NCBI GenBank assembly: GCA_964568355.1
Contig: CAZMRK010000299.1
Coordinates: forward strand, 1 to 30,522
DNA length: 30,522 nt
Direction of reading: 5' to 3'
DNA from: JAJPJX01 sp964568355
GTDB lineage: Bacteria; Acidobacteriota; Terriglobia; Bryobacterales; Bryobacteraceae
The notes below the pieces were generated by a model, which was not told the origin of the DNA, searched no databases, and saw only the letters and a program-made list of their open reading frames with translations. Positions within the stretch are counted from its first letter, which is position 1. Each line of letters opens with the position of its first letter. The position numbers were made by a program, and so were the translations under genes. Shown here piece after piece: positions 16,783 through 23,419 of this stretch.

Positions 16783-18868
16783 GCTTCTTCATGCGGGATT
16801 GCAGGGTGGTGCGCCGGAGTCCAAGACGGGCGGCGGCCCCGTTGGCGCCGGCGACCTTTCCACCGCAGTCCCGCAAGGCTCGGAGAATCCGGTCACGCTC
16901 GAAGGAGTCCCCCAGCCGGGGCGCCTCCGGAGAGGAAGAAGAGATGCTTGCGAACTCCGGAATCGCCGCCTGCAAGACCGGCCCGGGACTCAAGATGACC
17001 GACCGCTCAATCACGTTCTGCAATTCACGGATGTTGCCTGGCCATTCGTATTTCGTCAAGGCTTCTAACGTGGCGGAAGGAATCGATTCGATCGCGCGAT
17101 TCATCCGGCTCGCGTATCGCTGCGCGAAATAGCGTACCAGGAGCGGGATGTCCTCCTTCCGGTCACGCAAGGGAGGAACCAGCAAGGGAAACACGTGCAA
17201 GCGATAGTAGAGGTCGCTTCGGAACTTCCCTTCATCCACCATTTGCTTCAGATTGCGGTTGGTCGCGGCAATGAACCGGATATCCACCTTGATGGTTCGA
17301 TTGCCGCCCAACCGCTCCAGTTCCTGTTCCTGGATGGCCCGCAATAGCTTGGATTGCAATTCCAGCGGAATCTCTCCAATTTCATCCAGAAACAGCGTCC
17401 CCTGATGAGCCAACTCGAACCGGCCGATCTTTTGGGCCAGCGCGCCTGTGAACGATCCTTTCTCGTGGCCAAATAGCTCGCTTTCGAGCAGGGTTGCCGG
17501 AATGGCAGCACAGTTGACTTTGATAAACGAGCGCTTACTGCGCGCGCTCAGGTCATGAATCGCCCGGGCGACCAGTTCCTTGCCTGTGCCGGTTTCACCC
17601 GAGATCAGCACGGTGGCGTCGGTGGGGGCGACGACATGGATGGCCTTCATCACGGCCTGAAACGCGGCACTTTCCCCAATCATGCTCCCCACGTTCTGAT
17701 CGAAGCGAATCTCGTCTTCCAGATAAAGCTTTTCCGTGGCCAGTTTGTCTTTGATTAAAGATAGTTCGCGGTACGCCAGGGAGTTTTCAGTGGCAATAGC
17801 GACCTGGTGGGCCACCTGCACCAACAAATCCACCTCGTCGGCTGTAAATGGCTCACCGCCCCGGCGAGCGAGATCGAGCGCGCCGCAGATCCCGTTCGTT
17901 CCGGCCAGCGGGATGGAACAACTCGCCGTAATCCCTCGATCTGAATATTTGTGATAGATCGGCGAAGGGAAACGCTCGAAATCCGTTCCGGCGATGACGA
18001 CCGGCTTCCCGGTGGCGATCGCCTCTCCGGATGGAAGGCCCTCCGGCCGGGCAGAGGTTACGTCCATGTCGAACGGAGCTCCCACGGGGGAATGCAGACC
18101 GCTCAGATGGATCTCTCCGGTGGCTTTATCGAGGAGTGCAACCGCGGCGAAATCGTGCGCCACTACCCGGCTGAGCTGTTCCGATATGGCGGAGAGCAAC
18201 TCGTCCAAGGGGAGTCTGGAAACCAGCGCGTTTGTGATCTCGAACAACACACGTACGCGGTCGCGCTCATGCACCAGAGCCTGCCTGGTCAGATACCCGT
18301 CTACGGCAACGGCGAATTCCGAAGCGACTCTCTGCAGGAATCTCAACGTGTCCGCATTGGGTTCCAGCGGCTCACGGAACCCAAGCCCCAGAATTCCCAT
18401 GCGGTGATCGCCATTGGAAAGAGGTACGAGAATGAACGCGTGAATGCCCGCTTCAATTGCTTCTCCGATAATGTCCCTCCAACGGGTTTCGCTTTCTAGT
18501 GGAGACAACACCAACGGCTTCTGTTCCCGCCAGACCCACGCGCCGAAATGGTCGCCATTGGTAGGAAACATGATCTCCGGCTCTTTGTGCAGCTTGTTGC
18601 CGTTCAGGGTATGCAAACGGAGTTGATCACGTGCTGGGTCGTGGAAAAGCAGGCCCAGGTAGTCGACGGAAACGACGCGACGCAACGAAGCAGCCAGGGC
18701 ATTACAAAGCGTCTCCAGATCCGTGTGCCCGGCAATCGATTGGGCCAGATCGAAGAGCGCTTTGTAGATTTCTCCGTCCAGTTGCGCCATGCTGACGCCG
18801 TGGTCCGGTGGACGCGAGTTGGCGTCCGCGGTCGGTTCAAGGCACTCGCGTACACCGGTCGTGGTCAT
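16757..18868 (-). CDS. Sigma-54-dependent activator: GAF-GAF-AAA+-Fis
   Basis: 703 residues. Two GAF domains span about 32-195 and 203-365. The sigma-54 AAA+ module runs from about 393 to 625: Walker A GETGTGKE (424-431), the sigma-54-contacting loop as GSFTGA (471-476, normally GAFTGA), Walker B TLFLDEIGE (491-499), and the arginine-finger region LHVFPLLVPPLRDRKEDIP. A Fis-type helix-turn-helix is at 677-696 (GAAARLGLRRTTLQSRMKKL). The domain order resembles FhlA-type regulators, which sense small molecules through GAF domains; there is no receiver domain. It lies three bases after the radical SAM gene and shares its transcript. GAGGA seven bases before the ATG is the ribosome binding site. 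It probably activates nearby -24/-12 promoters. The signal is unknown. Confidence 0.93.
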   Translation of the reverse strand: MTTTGVRECLEPTADANSRPPDHGVSMAQLDGEIYKALFDLAQSIAGHTDLETLCNALAASLRRVVSVDYLGLLFHDPARDQLRLHTLNGNKLHKEPEIMFPTNGDHFGAWVWREQKPLVLSPLESETRWRDIIGEAIEAGIHAFILVPLSNGDHRMGILGLGFREPLEPNADTLRFLQRVASEFAVAVDGYLTRQALVHERDRVRVLFEITNALVSRLPLDELLSAISEQLSRVVAHDFAAVALLDKATGEIHLSGLHSPVGAPFDMDVTSARPEGLPSGEAIATGKPVVIAGTDFERFPSPIYHKYSDRGITASCSIPLAGTNGICGALDLARRGGEPFTADEVDLLVQVAHQVAIATENSLAYRELSLIKDKLATEKLYLEDEIRFDQNVGSMIGESAAFQAVMKAIHVVAPTDATVLISGETGTGKELVARAIHDLSARSKRSFIKVNCAAIPATLLESELFGHEKGSFTGALAQKIGRFELAHQGTLFLDEIGEIPLELQSKLLRAIQEQELERLGGNRTIKVDIRFIAATNRNLKQMVDEGKFRSDLYYRLHVFPLLVPPLRDRKEDIPLLVRYFAQRYASRMNRAIESIPSATLEALTKYEWPGNIRELQNVIERSVILSPGPVLQAAIPEFASISSSSPEAPRLGDSFERDRILRALRDCGGKVAGANGAAARLGLRRTTLQSRMKKLNIERQYR

Positions 18869-18871
18869 CGT

Positions 18872-20200
18872 TTAGTCCTCGAACCCACCGGTCGTTCCCC
18901 GGAATCCGTTAGCCGCCTGCTTGAGGACCCAACGTATGGCACGCGAGGCGTCGTAGCAGTAAGCGAGGTTGTGATTGAGTGTGGAAAAGCAGTGCTTCTG
19001 ACATTCCACTTTCATCCCGGCGAGTTGCTCCGGCTCGAACCGGTGGTGACCCGGTACTCCCCAGTCGTGTGTAGCGCTGTACATCGGGAAGCATGGCGCC
19101 AGCGTACCGTCGGTACGGATGATCAGCGAGTTCTGCCCGGCGCGGCAGTTCCAACTCTGTAATTTTCCCCGCATGAACGCTTTCATCTCCTCCAGACGGC
19201 GCGTCGAGTTCACCATCCGGTACCCCGCCCGATTCTTTTCGATAAGCCAGTCGATCACCTCGTCGACCATGGACCAATCGTCCGGTGCGATGTAGGTGCT
19301 GTTTTCTGTTTTGTACTTGAAGTCGGGCTGCTCCAGCATCGGGGCTTCATTGATGTGATAATCGGTCGCAATCCCTACTTCACGGGCGATTTCCGTCAGT
19401 TGCACGACATCCCGCAGATTGAGGCGCGTGATGTTGATGTTGAAAAACACACTGAAGCCATAAACGTACTGCTTCTTGATCAGGTACTCGAAATACGAGC
19501 GAATGGGGTTGAGCGCCTTAGGCAGTTCCTTGCGATGCTCCACGGAATCCACTGCCAGGTTGAACGTGGCTACTCCCGCGTCACCGAGACGATCGACTAC
19601 ATCTGGACGCAGGAGGCGCCCGTTGGTCGGCACATACACCCAGAAGCCCTTTTTTGCGGCATAGGCGACGACTTTATGCGCAAAATCCGGTCTCAGAAGC
19701 ACCTCGCCGCCCATCAGCGCCAGAACCCGGCAGCCGGTGTCGTACAGCCAATCGATTGAGTTTCGGGCAGCTTCCTCGGTCATGCCTTTCACTTTGTTGT
19801 TGTAAGCCCAGCAGTAATGGCAGTCGAGGTTGCACTTCCACTCCGTGAACAGATACGAGATGATGGGATGAAAGTCGCCTGGCTTCACGCGGGATCCGAC
19901 ATAGGGCACTAGCCAGCCGCGCAACGCTCTGGCTACCATCGCCGCCGTCACGCGCGTACGGTAGGGATTACCGTCTTTGGGGAGAAATTTGGGATCGGGC
20001 TCCACATCGCCCAGTTTCTCCGGATACCTCGGAAAGAGGGGCTCCGGCAGCCCCAACGCCTGATCTTTTCTCACATGTGGCGGCCTGGTGCCGGCTGCCG
20101 CTGCCCCCCTCATCATGCTCCCGGAATACGATTCCCTGTCGATGGTCACCAGATTTCCCATGTGCCCGTTTTCGTTTCGATTCGCGAATTCCGTTCTCAT
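18872..20200 (-). CDS. Radical SAM protein with SPASM-like C-terminal cysteines
   Basis: 442 residues. The radical SAM cluster motif is Cys123-x3-Cys127-x2-Cys130 in EWKCNLDCHYCWAYNN. The SAM-binding 'GGE' motif follows at 164-166 (ALMGGEVLLRPDF), with VYVPTNGRLLRPDVVDRL after it. The C-terminal part has Cys352, Cys370 (GTLAPCFPMY), Cys400, Cys404 and Cys415, arranged like an auxiliary iron-sulfur SPASM or twitch region. Such regions are common in enzymes that modify peptides or proteins and in some cofactor and lipid enzymes; I cannot name the substrate. An 80-residue N-terminal extension precedes the barrel. ATG 20200 follows an in-frame TGA closely, so the start is here or at Met14. No clear Shine-Dalgarno sequence. 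It heads the operon containing the sigma-54 activator. Confidence 0.88.
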   Translation of the reverse strand: MRTEFANRNENGHMGNLVTIDRESYSGSMMRGAAAAGTRPPHVRKDQALGLPEPLFPRYPEKLGDVEPDPKFLPKDGNPYRTRVTAAMVARALRGWLVPYVGSRVKPGDFHPIISYLFTEWKCNLDCHYCWAYNNKVKGMTEEAARNSIDWLYDTGCRVLALMGGEVLLRPDFAHKVVAYAAKKGFWVYVPTNGRLLRPDVVDRLGDAGVATFNLAVDSVEHRKELPKALNPIRSYFEYLIKKQYVYGFSVFFNINITRLNLRDVVQLTEIAREVGIATDYHINEAPMLEQPDFKYKTENSTYIAPDDWSMVDEVIDWLIEKNRAGYRMVNSTRRLEEMKAFMRGKLQSWNCRAGQNSLIIRTDGTLAPCFPMYSATHDWGVPGHHRFEPEQLAGMKVECQKHCFSTLNHNLAYCYDASRAIRWVLKQAANGFRGTTGGFED

Positions 20201-20298
20201 TTCGATCTTTGTGCCTCACTGTCCCGATTGTGATCGGCTGGTTGTTGCATCCGGCCGGCGGCGCTTGCGCTCCGCTCGCCTCCGCCGGACTCTCAACC

Positions 20299-20314
20299 TG
20301 CGTTTGCACGGCCA
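20299..20314 (-). promoter_or_regulatory. Possible sigma-54 promoter for the radical SAM operon
   Basis: On the minus strand TGGCCGTGCAAACGCA keeps the GG-N10-GC spacing of -24/-12 promoters, with TGGC complete at -24 and GCA at -12. It lies about 100 bases before the start codon. Such spacing is frequent by chance in GC-rich DNA, so this is a weak call. Confidence 0.25.
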
Positions 20315-20691
20315 CTGCGAATCAGGCCGGCTCGATACTCTGCATGCTTCAATCGACTTCTACAAAACGAATATCCCGGACAAAAATTGACAGCTTCCAA
20401 TGAAATCCTCCGTGGAGCACGTTTGGCACTTTTCTTCGACATCCGGAACACGTGCGCCGTCAACCGGTTAATCGATCAATGGGGAAAATTCTCACAAAAC
20501 CGCGATTTGAGCTCCTCTGTTGTCCCTGCCTCTTCAACCTCCTCGAAGCGGCATTTGAACGAGGAGCAGACATACTCCTACTCAGATGCCACAAGATCGT
20601 ATGAAGAACTGCCCGTGCATTTTTATTTCCGGGATAACCGTTGAGTTTTACTGTGGCCAGGTGCCGGACTTTCGTCATCTGCCGAGGAAAA

Positions 20692-20730
20692 TGCCGAAGT
20701 CGGCACAGGAATGCGAACGCATCCGCGTTC
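20692..20730 (+). repeat. Cluster of three small inverted repeats upstream of the STAS-like gene
   Basis: Within 39 bases are TGCCGA-AG-TCGGCA (20692-20705), ATGCG-AA-CGCAT (20711-20722) and GAACGC-ATCC-GCGTTC (20715-20730). The last two overlap and exclude each other as stems. They lie 42-80 bases before the possible -24/-12 element of the next gene, within reach of an enhancer-binding protein. Confidence 0.45.
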
Positions 20731-20771
20731 CGATAGCGAAACAGAACTTACTGAGTGGCCTCATGGCGGGT

Positions 20772-20787
20772 GGGACCGTGGCGTGCA
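20772..20787 (+). promoter_or_regulatory. Possible sigma-54 promoter for STAS-like gene 1
   Basis: GGGACCGTGGCGTGCA matches 8 of the 12 fixed positions of TGGCACG-N4-TTGCA and has GG-N10-GC spacing. The GC ends 29 bases before the ATG, almost the same distance as in the paralogous gene at 23135. Confidence 0.35.
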
Positions 20788-20814
20788 CAGCCGAACTTCC
20801 GGGAAGCGACTGCC

Positions 20815-21078
20815 ATGATTCGAATTACCACGGCACATGAGCAGGCACAAACGATCATCGCAATCGACGGTCAATTACTGAGCGACTATGTGGATGCCGT
20901 TGAAGCCTGCTGCGCTCAAGCCATTGCGAAAGGAAAGCCGGTTCAACTTCTTTTGCGCAATGTCTCTCAGATCGACCCGTGCGGCCGGATGCTCTTGTGC
21001 CGCCTGGCCGGCAAAGGGGTCGACCTGAAGGCGACCGGAATCTACACTTCCTACGTAGTGGACACGCTGCGCCAGTGA
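20815..21078 (+). CDS. Small STAS-like domain protein 1
   Basis: 87 residues forming a single STAS-like domain: strands ending in QTIIAIDGQL, then the helix VEACCAQAIAKGKPV, the strand VQLLLRNVSQID, helix GRMLLCRLAGKG, and the closing VDLKATGIYTSYVVDTL. STAS domains act as anti-sigma-factor antagonists or signalling modules; many Acidobacteriota encode short ones of this kind with no proven partner. The usual phosphorylated Ser/Thr after the 'D' (Asp54) is not present: the loop reads DPCGR, so control by phosphorylation is doubtful. It aligns without gaps to the protein at 22827-23135 (34 identities in 86 columns, hand count). ATG 20815 was chosen over an in-frame start at 20755 because the homology begins there. 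The upstream GGGAAG gives only a weak ribosome binding site. Confidence 0.7.
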   Translation: MIRITTAHEQAQTIIAIDGQLLSDYVDAVEACCAQAIAKGKPVQLLLRNVSQIDPCGRMLLCRLAGKGVDLKATGIYTSYVVDTLRQ

Positions 21079-21174
21079 GTGGAGAGAATCCGTTAAAAGC
21101 AGATATACGGATGAGAAACGTTTTAGTACGACGTGTATCCGGAGTTCCGCGTCGTGAGCGGACCGGACGCCGGT

Positions 21175-21825
21175 TTAGGTGGCACGGGGTGCTTTGGCAG
21201 GATTCCGCGATTTCTTCTGCCCCTTTGCGCCGCAATCGGGTGGCTGCGGTCCTCCGCATGCCGGCGGCAAGATTGGAGCTACGAGCGTGACCACCGTATC
21301 TGCGACGTTCTCCACCGGACACCGATCCGGTGTCTGCACCCACTCCCTCGCCGCGCCGTAGATTGCCCAACTGATCACCGCTGCCCTGAGCGCCGGTGCA
21401 ATCGCCTTGTCCGGCGGATGCGACTTCAGCCCTTCCAGGATCATGCGCCTCACGATCGTGATCACCGCCGATTCCATGCGGGGTTCTATCTGCCGGGAGC
21501 AGTCAGAGCCCTGCACCTGCGTCAGATACTCGCAAACCGCCAGGACGAGCCCTTTTAGTGCCGGTGCGCAGGTCCCGTCGAATTGTACGTTGCGACTGGT
21601 CAGCAACTCGTGAAACCGGCAGCCGACCATGCACTCCAGAAGCTCGAACTTGTCCGCATAGTGGTCGTAGAATGTGGCCCGGTTCAGGGTCGCCGCCTGC
21701 GTGATGTCCTGTACGGAGATCGCATCAAATGCCTGTGTTTTCAATAGCTGCTGCAGAGCCTGCTGGAGCAGCAGGCGAGTGCGCCGAATACGCGGATCAA
21801 TGGACTCGCCACTGTCGTGGACCAT
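21175..21825 (-). CDS. TetR-family transcriptional regulator
   Basis: 216 residues. The N-terminal helix-turn-helix domain is clear: RIRRTRLLLQQALQQLLKTQ, AFDAISVQDITQAATLNRAT and FYDHYADKFELLECMVG, in the first 70 residues. The C-terminal ligand domain is not diagnostic. The tail is basic (KGQKKSRNPAKAPRAT). ATG 21825 follows GGAGAG by four bases and is better than an in-frame TTG at 21837, which lies on the ribosome binding site itself. It is divergent from azoR with about 120 bases between them containing two inverted repeats. The standard reading is a local repressor of azoR and of itself, responding to an aromatic or redox-active compound. This role is inferred from layout. Confidence 0.88.
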   Translation of the reverse strand: MVHDSGESIDPRIRRTRLLLQQALQQLLKTQAFDAISVQDITQAATLNRATFYDHYADKFELLECMVGCRFHELLTSRNVQFDGTCAPALKGLVLAVCEYLTQVQGSDCSRQIEPRMESAVITIVRRMILEGLKSHPPDKAIAPALRAAVISWAIYGAAREWVQTPDRCPVENVADTVVTLVAPILPPACGGPQPPDCGAKGQKKSRNPAKAPRAT

Positions 21826-21863
21826 GGTTCTCTCCAATCAGCATAACAAGTCCTTTGGATTCT

Positions 21864-21900
21864 GTCGTATAAACGACGATTATCGATTTGTTTGAATCGA
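21864..21900. promoter_or_regulatory. Two inverted repeats between tetR and azoR, candidate operators
   Basis: GTCGT-ATAA-ACGAC (21864-21877) and TCGATT-N6-AATCGA (21883-21900) are perfect inverted repeats six bases apart in the divergent intergenic region. Their size and place suit TetR dimers. The azoR -10 may be TATAGG further downstream. Confidence 0.5.
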
Positions 21901-21947
21901 CAAATGTTGTTTAAGCATCGTCTGTTGTATAGGAGAGAAAAATACCG

Positions 21948-22613
21948 ATGGCAGTCCTTCTCAAAATCGATTCCAGCCCGCTAGGGAGCGAGGCTTCCTT
22001 CAGCCGGCAACTTACCGCCGAGTTTGCCCAACGCTGGCAAGACGGTCATCCGGCCGGCGCCGTTATCAGTCGCGACCTTATGGCCACCGAATTGCCGCCT
22101 GTAACGGCCGAGTTCATCGGGGCCATTCACGCCGCGCCGGAGAATCTTACCGCCCGCCAGCGGGAGGTCCTTGCGACCTCGTCGGAACTGATCGCGGAAC
22201 TCGAAGCCGCCGGCGAATACGTCATTGGCGTCCCGATGCACAACTTCACGATTCCCGGCGTACTAAAACTCTGGATCGACCAGATTGTTCGGCCCGGCCG
22301 CACGTTTCGCTACGAGAATAGCGCTGTTGCCGGTATGCTCGGAGGAAAGAAGGCGACGTTTCTGGTCGCATCCGGCGGCGTCTACGAGCCGGACACACCG
22401 CGGGCCGGCATGAACTTCATTGAACCCTACCTGCGCGCAGTCTTCGCCTTCGTTGGCGTGACGGATGTGAGCTTCATCTATGCCAGTGGAACGTCCGGGC
22501 TGATGCACGGAGTCGACCGCAATCTCATTCTGAAACCCGCTCTGGAGGCCATTCAAACCCGGTTCCAGGCCGTACCTCCGGGACATCGGCAATCTGCCTC
22601 AGCAGCCCTGTAA
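21948..22613 (+). CDS. azoR: FMN-dependent NADH-azoreductase / quinone reductase
   Basis: 221 residues, slightly longer than the usual 200. A flavodoxin-like fold starts with LLKIDSSPLGSEASFSRQLT, the FMN-phosphate loop. The family signature is complete: IGVPMHNFTIPGVLKLWIDQ, then IVRPGRTFRY and a second FMN-contacting loop FLVASGGVYE. Enzymes of this family reduce azo dyes and quinones by two electrons using NADH, a detoxification role in the cytoplasm. AGGAGA about 11 bases before the ATG is the ribosome binding site. The gene faces a TetR regulator, a common arrangement for quinone- or electrophile-inducible azoreductases. A long stem-loop follows the stop. Confidence 0.9.
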   Translation: MAVLLKIDSSPLGSEASFSRQLTAEFAQRWQDGHPAGAVISRDLMATELPPVTAEFIGAIHAAPENLTARQREVLATSSELIAELEAAGEYVIGVPMHNFTIPGVLKLWIDQIVRPGRTFRYENSAVAGMLGGKKATFLVASGGVYEPDTPRAGMNFIEPYLRAVFAFVGVTDVSFIYASGTSGLMHGVDRNLILKPALEAIQTRFQAVPPGHRQSASAAL

Positions 22614-22644
22614 CGCCGAACACCGGGGTATTTGTCCCGGGCCG

Positions 22645-22709
22645 GCCGCGCTGTCAACGGCACGCCTCAGGAAACGGAGGACGCCTTCAGGTACCGTTGG
22701 CAGCGCGGC
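22645..22709 (+). repeat. Long stem-loop after azoR
   Basis: Bases 22645-22660 pair with 22694-22709 as a 16-base stem with one G-U pair and no bulge; the loop is 33 bases and contains the near-direct repeats ACGCCTCAGG and ACGCCTTCAGG. It begins 31 bases after the azoR stop. There is no T tract. It may be an mRNA 3' structure, part of a small structured RNA or the end of a decayed element. Confidence 0.55.
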
Positions 22710-22769
22710 GGTCGGGTCGACCCCTTGACTCCCAGTTGCGACATAGCAAGCCAAGCATAAAAAGAACGT

Positions 22770-22791
22770 GCATTTGTGATGCCACAAATGC
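22770..22791. terminator. Bidirectional terminator between azoR and STAS-like gene 2
   Basis: GCATTTGTG (22770-22778), a four-base loop and CACAAATGC (22783-22791) form a perfect nine-base stem. On the plus strand a pyrimidine run (TTCTCTCTT) follows; on the minus strand a TTTTT run lies a few bases beyond the stem. It sits between the ends of two convergent genes. Confidence 0.7.
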
Positions 22792-22826
22792 TTCTCTCTT
22801 CCATCGCCGCCCCGGGGTGTGAACAC

Positions 22827-23135
22827 TCATCGGTTTCTCTCTGAGCCGCTGCCATTGATCCTGTCAGAGGCGTCCGGCTGTATCGACTGCACCAGGTATG
22901 AGTTGTATATGCCGCTGGCATGCAGACGACAGTTACTGGCAGCGAGACGTCTCAATAGCGCGCAGCCGGCTTCGTCAACTGCCGGAACAACTCGCAAGAA
23001 GACATGCACTCGCTTTCCCGAAAAAATCGCCTGGTCGCAGCATATCTCGGCAATGTGAATGTGATCGCCGGCCAGTTCTCCGTCGATCGTGACGATGATG
23101 CGGAACCTGCCTTCTATTTTGTCGACTCGGAAGAT
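22827..23135 (-). CDS. Small STAS-like domain protein 2, apparent ATC start
   Basis: 102 residues if read from ATC at 23135. The protein (RFRIIVTIDGELAGDHIHIA, then EICCDQAIFSGKRVHVFLRV and LHASGIYNSYLVQSIQ) aligns without gaps to the STAS-like protein at 20815-21078, 34 of 86 columns identical, with a further 16-residue tail. In that alignment the ATG of the first protein falls exactly on this ATC. A TGA two codons upstream closes the frame, and the first conventional start, GTG 23009, would remove half the domain. AGGAGGTGATC (23150-23140), fully complementary to the 16S rRNA tail, stands nine bases before the ATC counted from AGGAGG. So either AUC is used, or a start codon was lost recently. 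Function unknown; Asp54 is kept, and the phosphorylatable residue is absent (DEAGC). Confidence 0.6.
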   Translation of the reverse strand: MFRVDKIEGRFRIIVTIDGELAGDHIHIAEICCDQAIFSGKRVHVFLRVVPAVDEAGCALLRRLAASNCRLHASGIYNSYLVQSIQPDASDRINGSGSERNR

Positions 23136-23139
23136 GGCG

Positions 23140-23179
23140 GATCACCTCCTCCCTGGCTGCCGCCGCACTTCGCCATCCA
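23140..23179 (-). promoter_or_regulatory. Possible sigma-54 promoter and full-length Shine-Dalgarno of STAS-like gene 2
   Basis: On the minus strand TGGATGGCGAAGTGCG (23179-23164) has GG-N10-GC spacing and shares GTGC at -12 with the element before STAS-like gene 1. The GC ends 30 bases before the ATC codon. AGGAGGTGATC (23150-23140) is the ribosome binding site and would lie at the very 5' end of the mRNA. Confidence 0.4.
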
Positions 23180-23339
23180 ATCTGCTGGCGGTGCCGGATG
23201 CTGAAATATCTGCATCTGTCCTGCAAAGAATTGACGAGAATCGGCACCTGCTGAAGGCAAAAGCCGCATTCGGCGCCAGCGCAACTGGCAATTCCGGACT
23301 CGCACCCATGGAAACAGCGCCGGTGCTCCCATTTTCATC

Positions 23340-23355
23340 TGGTCGCCGGCTTGCA
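23340..23355 (+). promoter_or_regulatory. Possible sigma-54 promoter of the broken TonB receptor
   Basis: TGGTCGCCGGCTTGCA has TGG at -24, GG-N10-GC spacing and a complete TTGCA at -12. It is 65 bases before the first likely start codon of the receptor pseudogene. Confidence 0.35.
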
Positions 23356-23419
23356 CATCCCAAAAGCGCGCCTCGAAATGCATATCCCCAAACGAAGGCA
23401 GATAGCGGGCGATCGGACC

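Larger units (their letters stand above)
20201..20814 (+). other. 614-base stretch without a recognisable gene
   Basis: Short open frames occur on both strands, but none has a start with a ribosome binding site or a recognisable product. The stretch from about 20340 to 20640 is more AT-rich than its surroundings. It contains a possible -24/-12 element for the radical SAM gene, a cluster of three small inverted repeats and a possible -24/-12 element for the STAS-like gene, listed separately. Confidence 0.6.

Noticed and set aside
19968..20315. Minus-strand GTG frame just upstream of the radical SAM gene, considered as a precursor peptide
   Set aside because: No ribosome binding site, overlaps the radical SAM coding region in another frame for most of its length, and shows no leader-core pattern.
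20387..20644. 85-codon plus-strand frame in the AT-richer gap
   Set aside because: Starts at TTG without a ribosome binding site and matches nothing I recognise; not listed as a gene.
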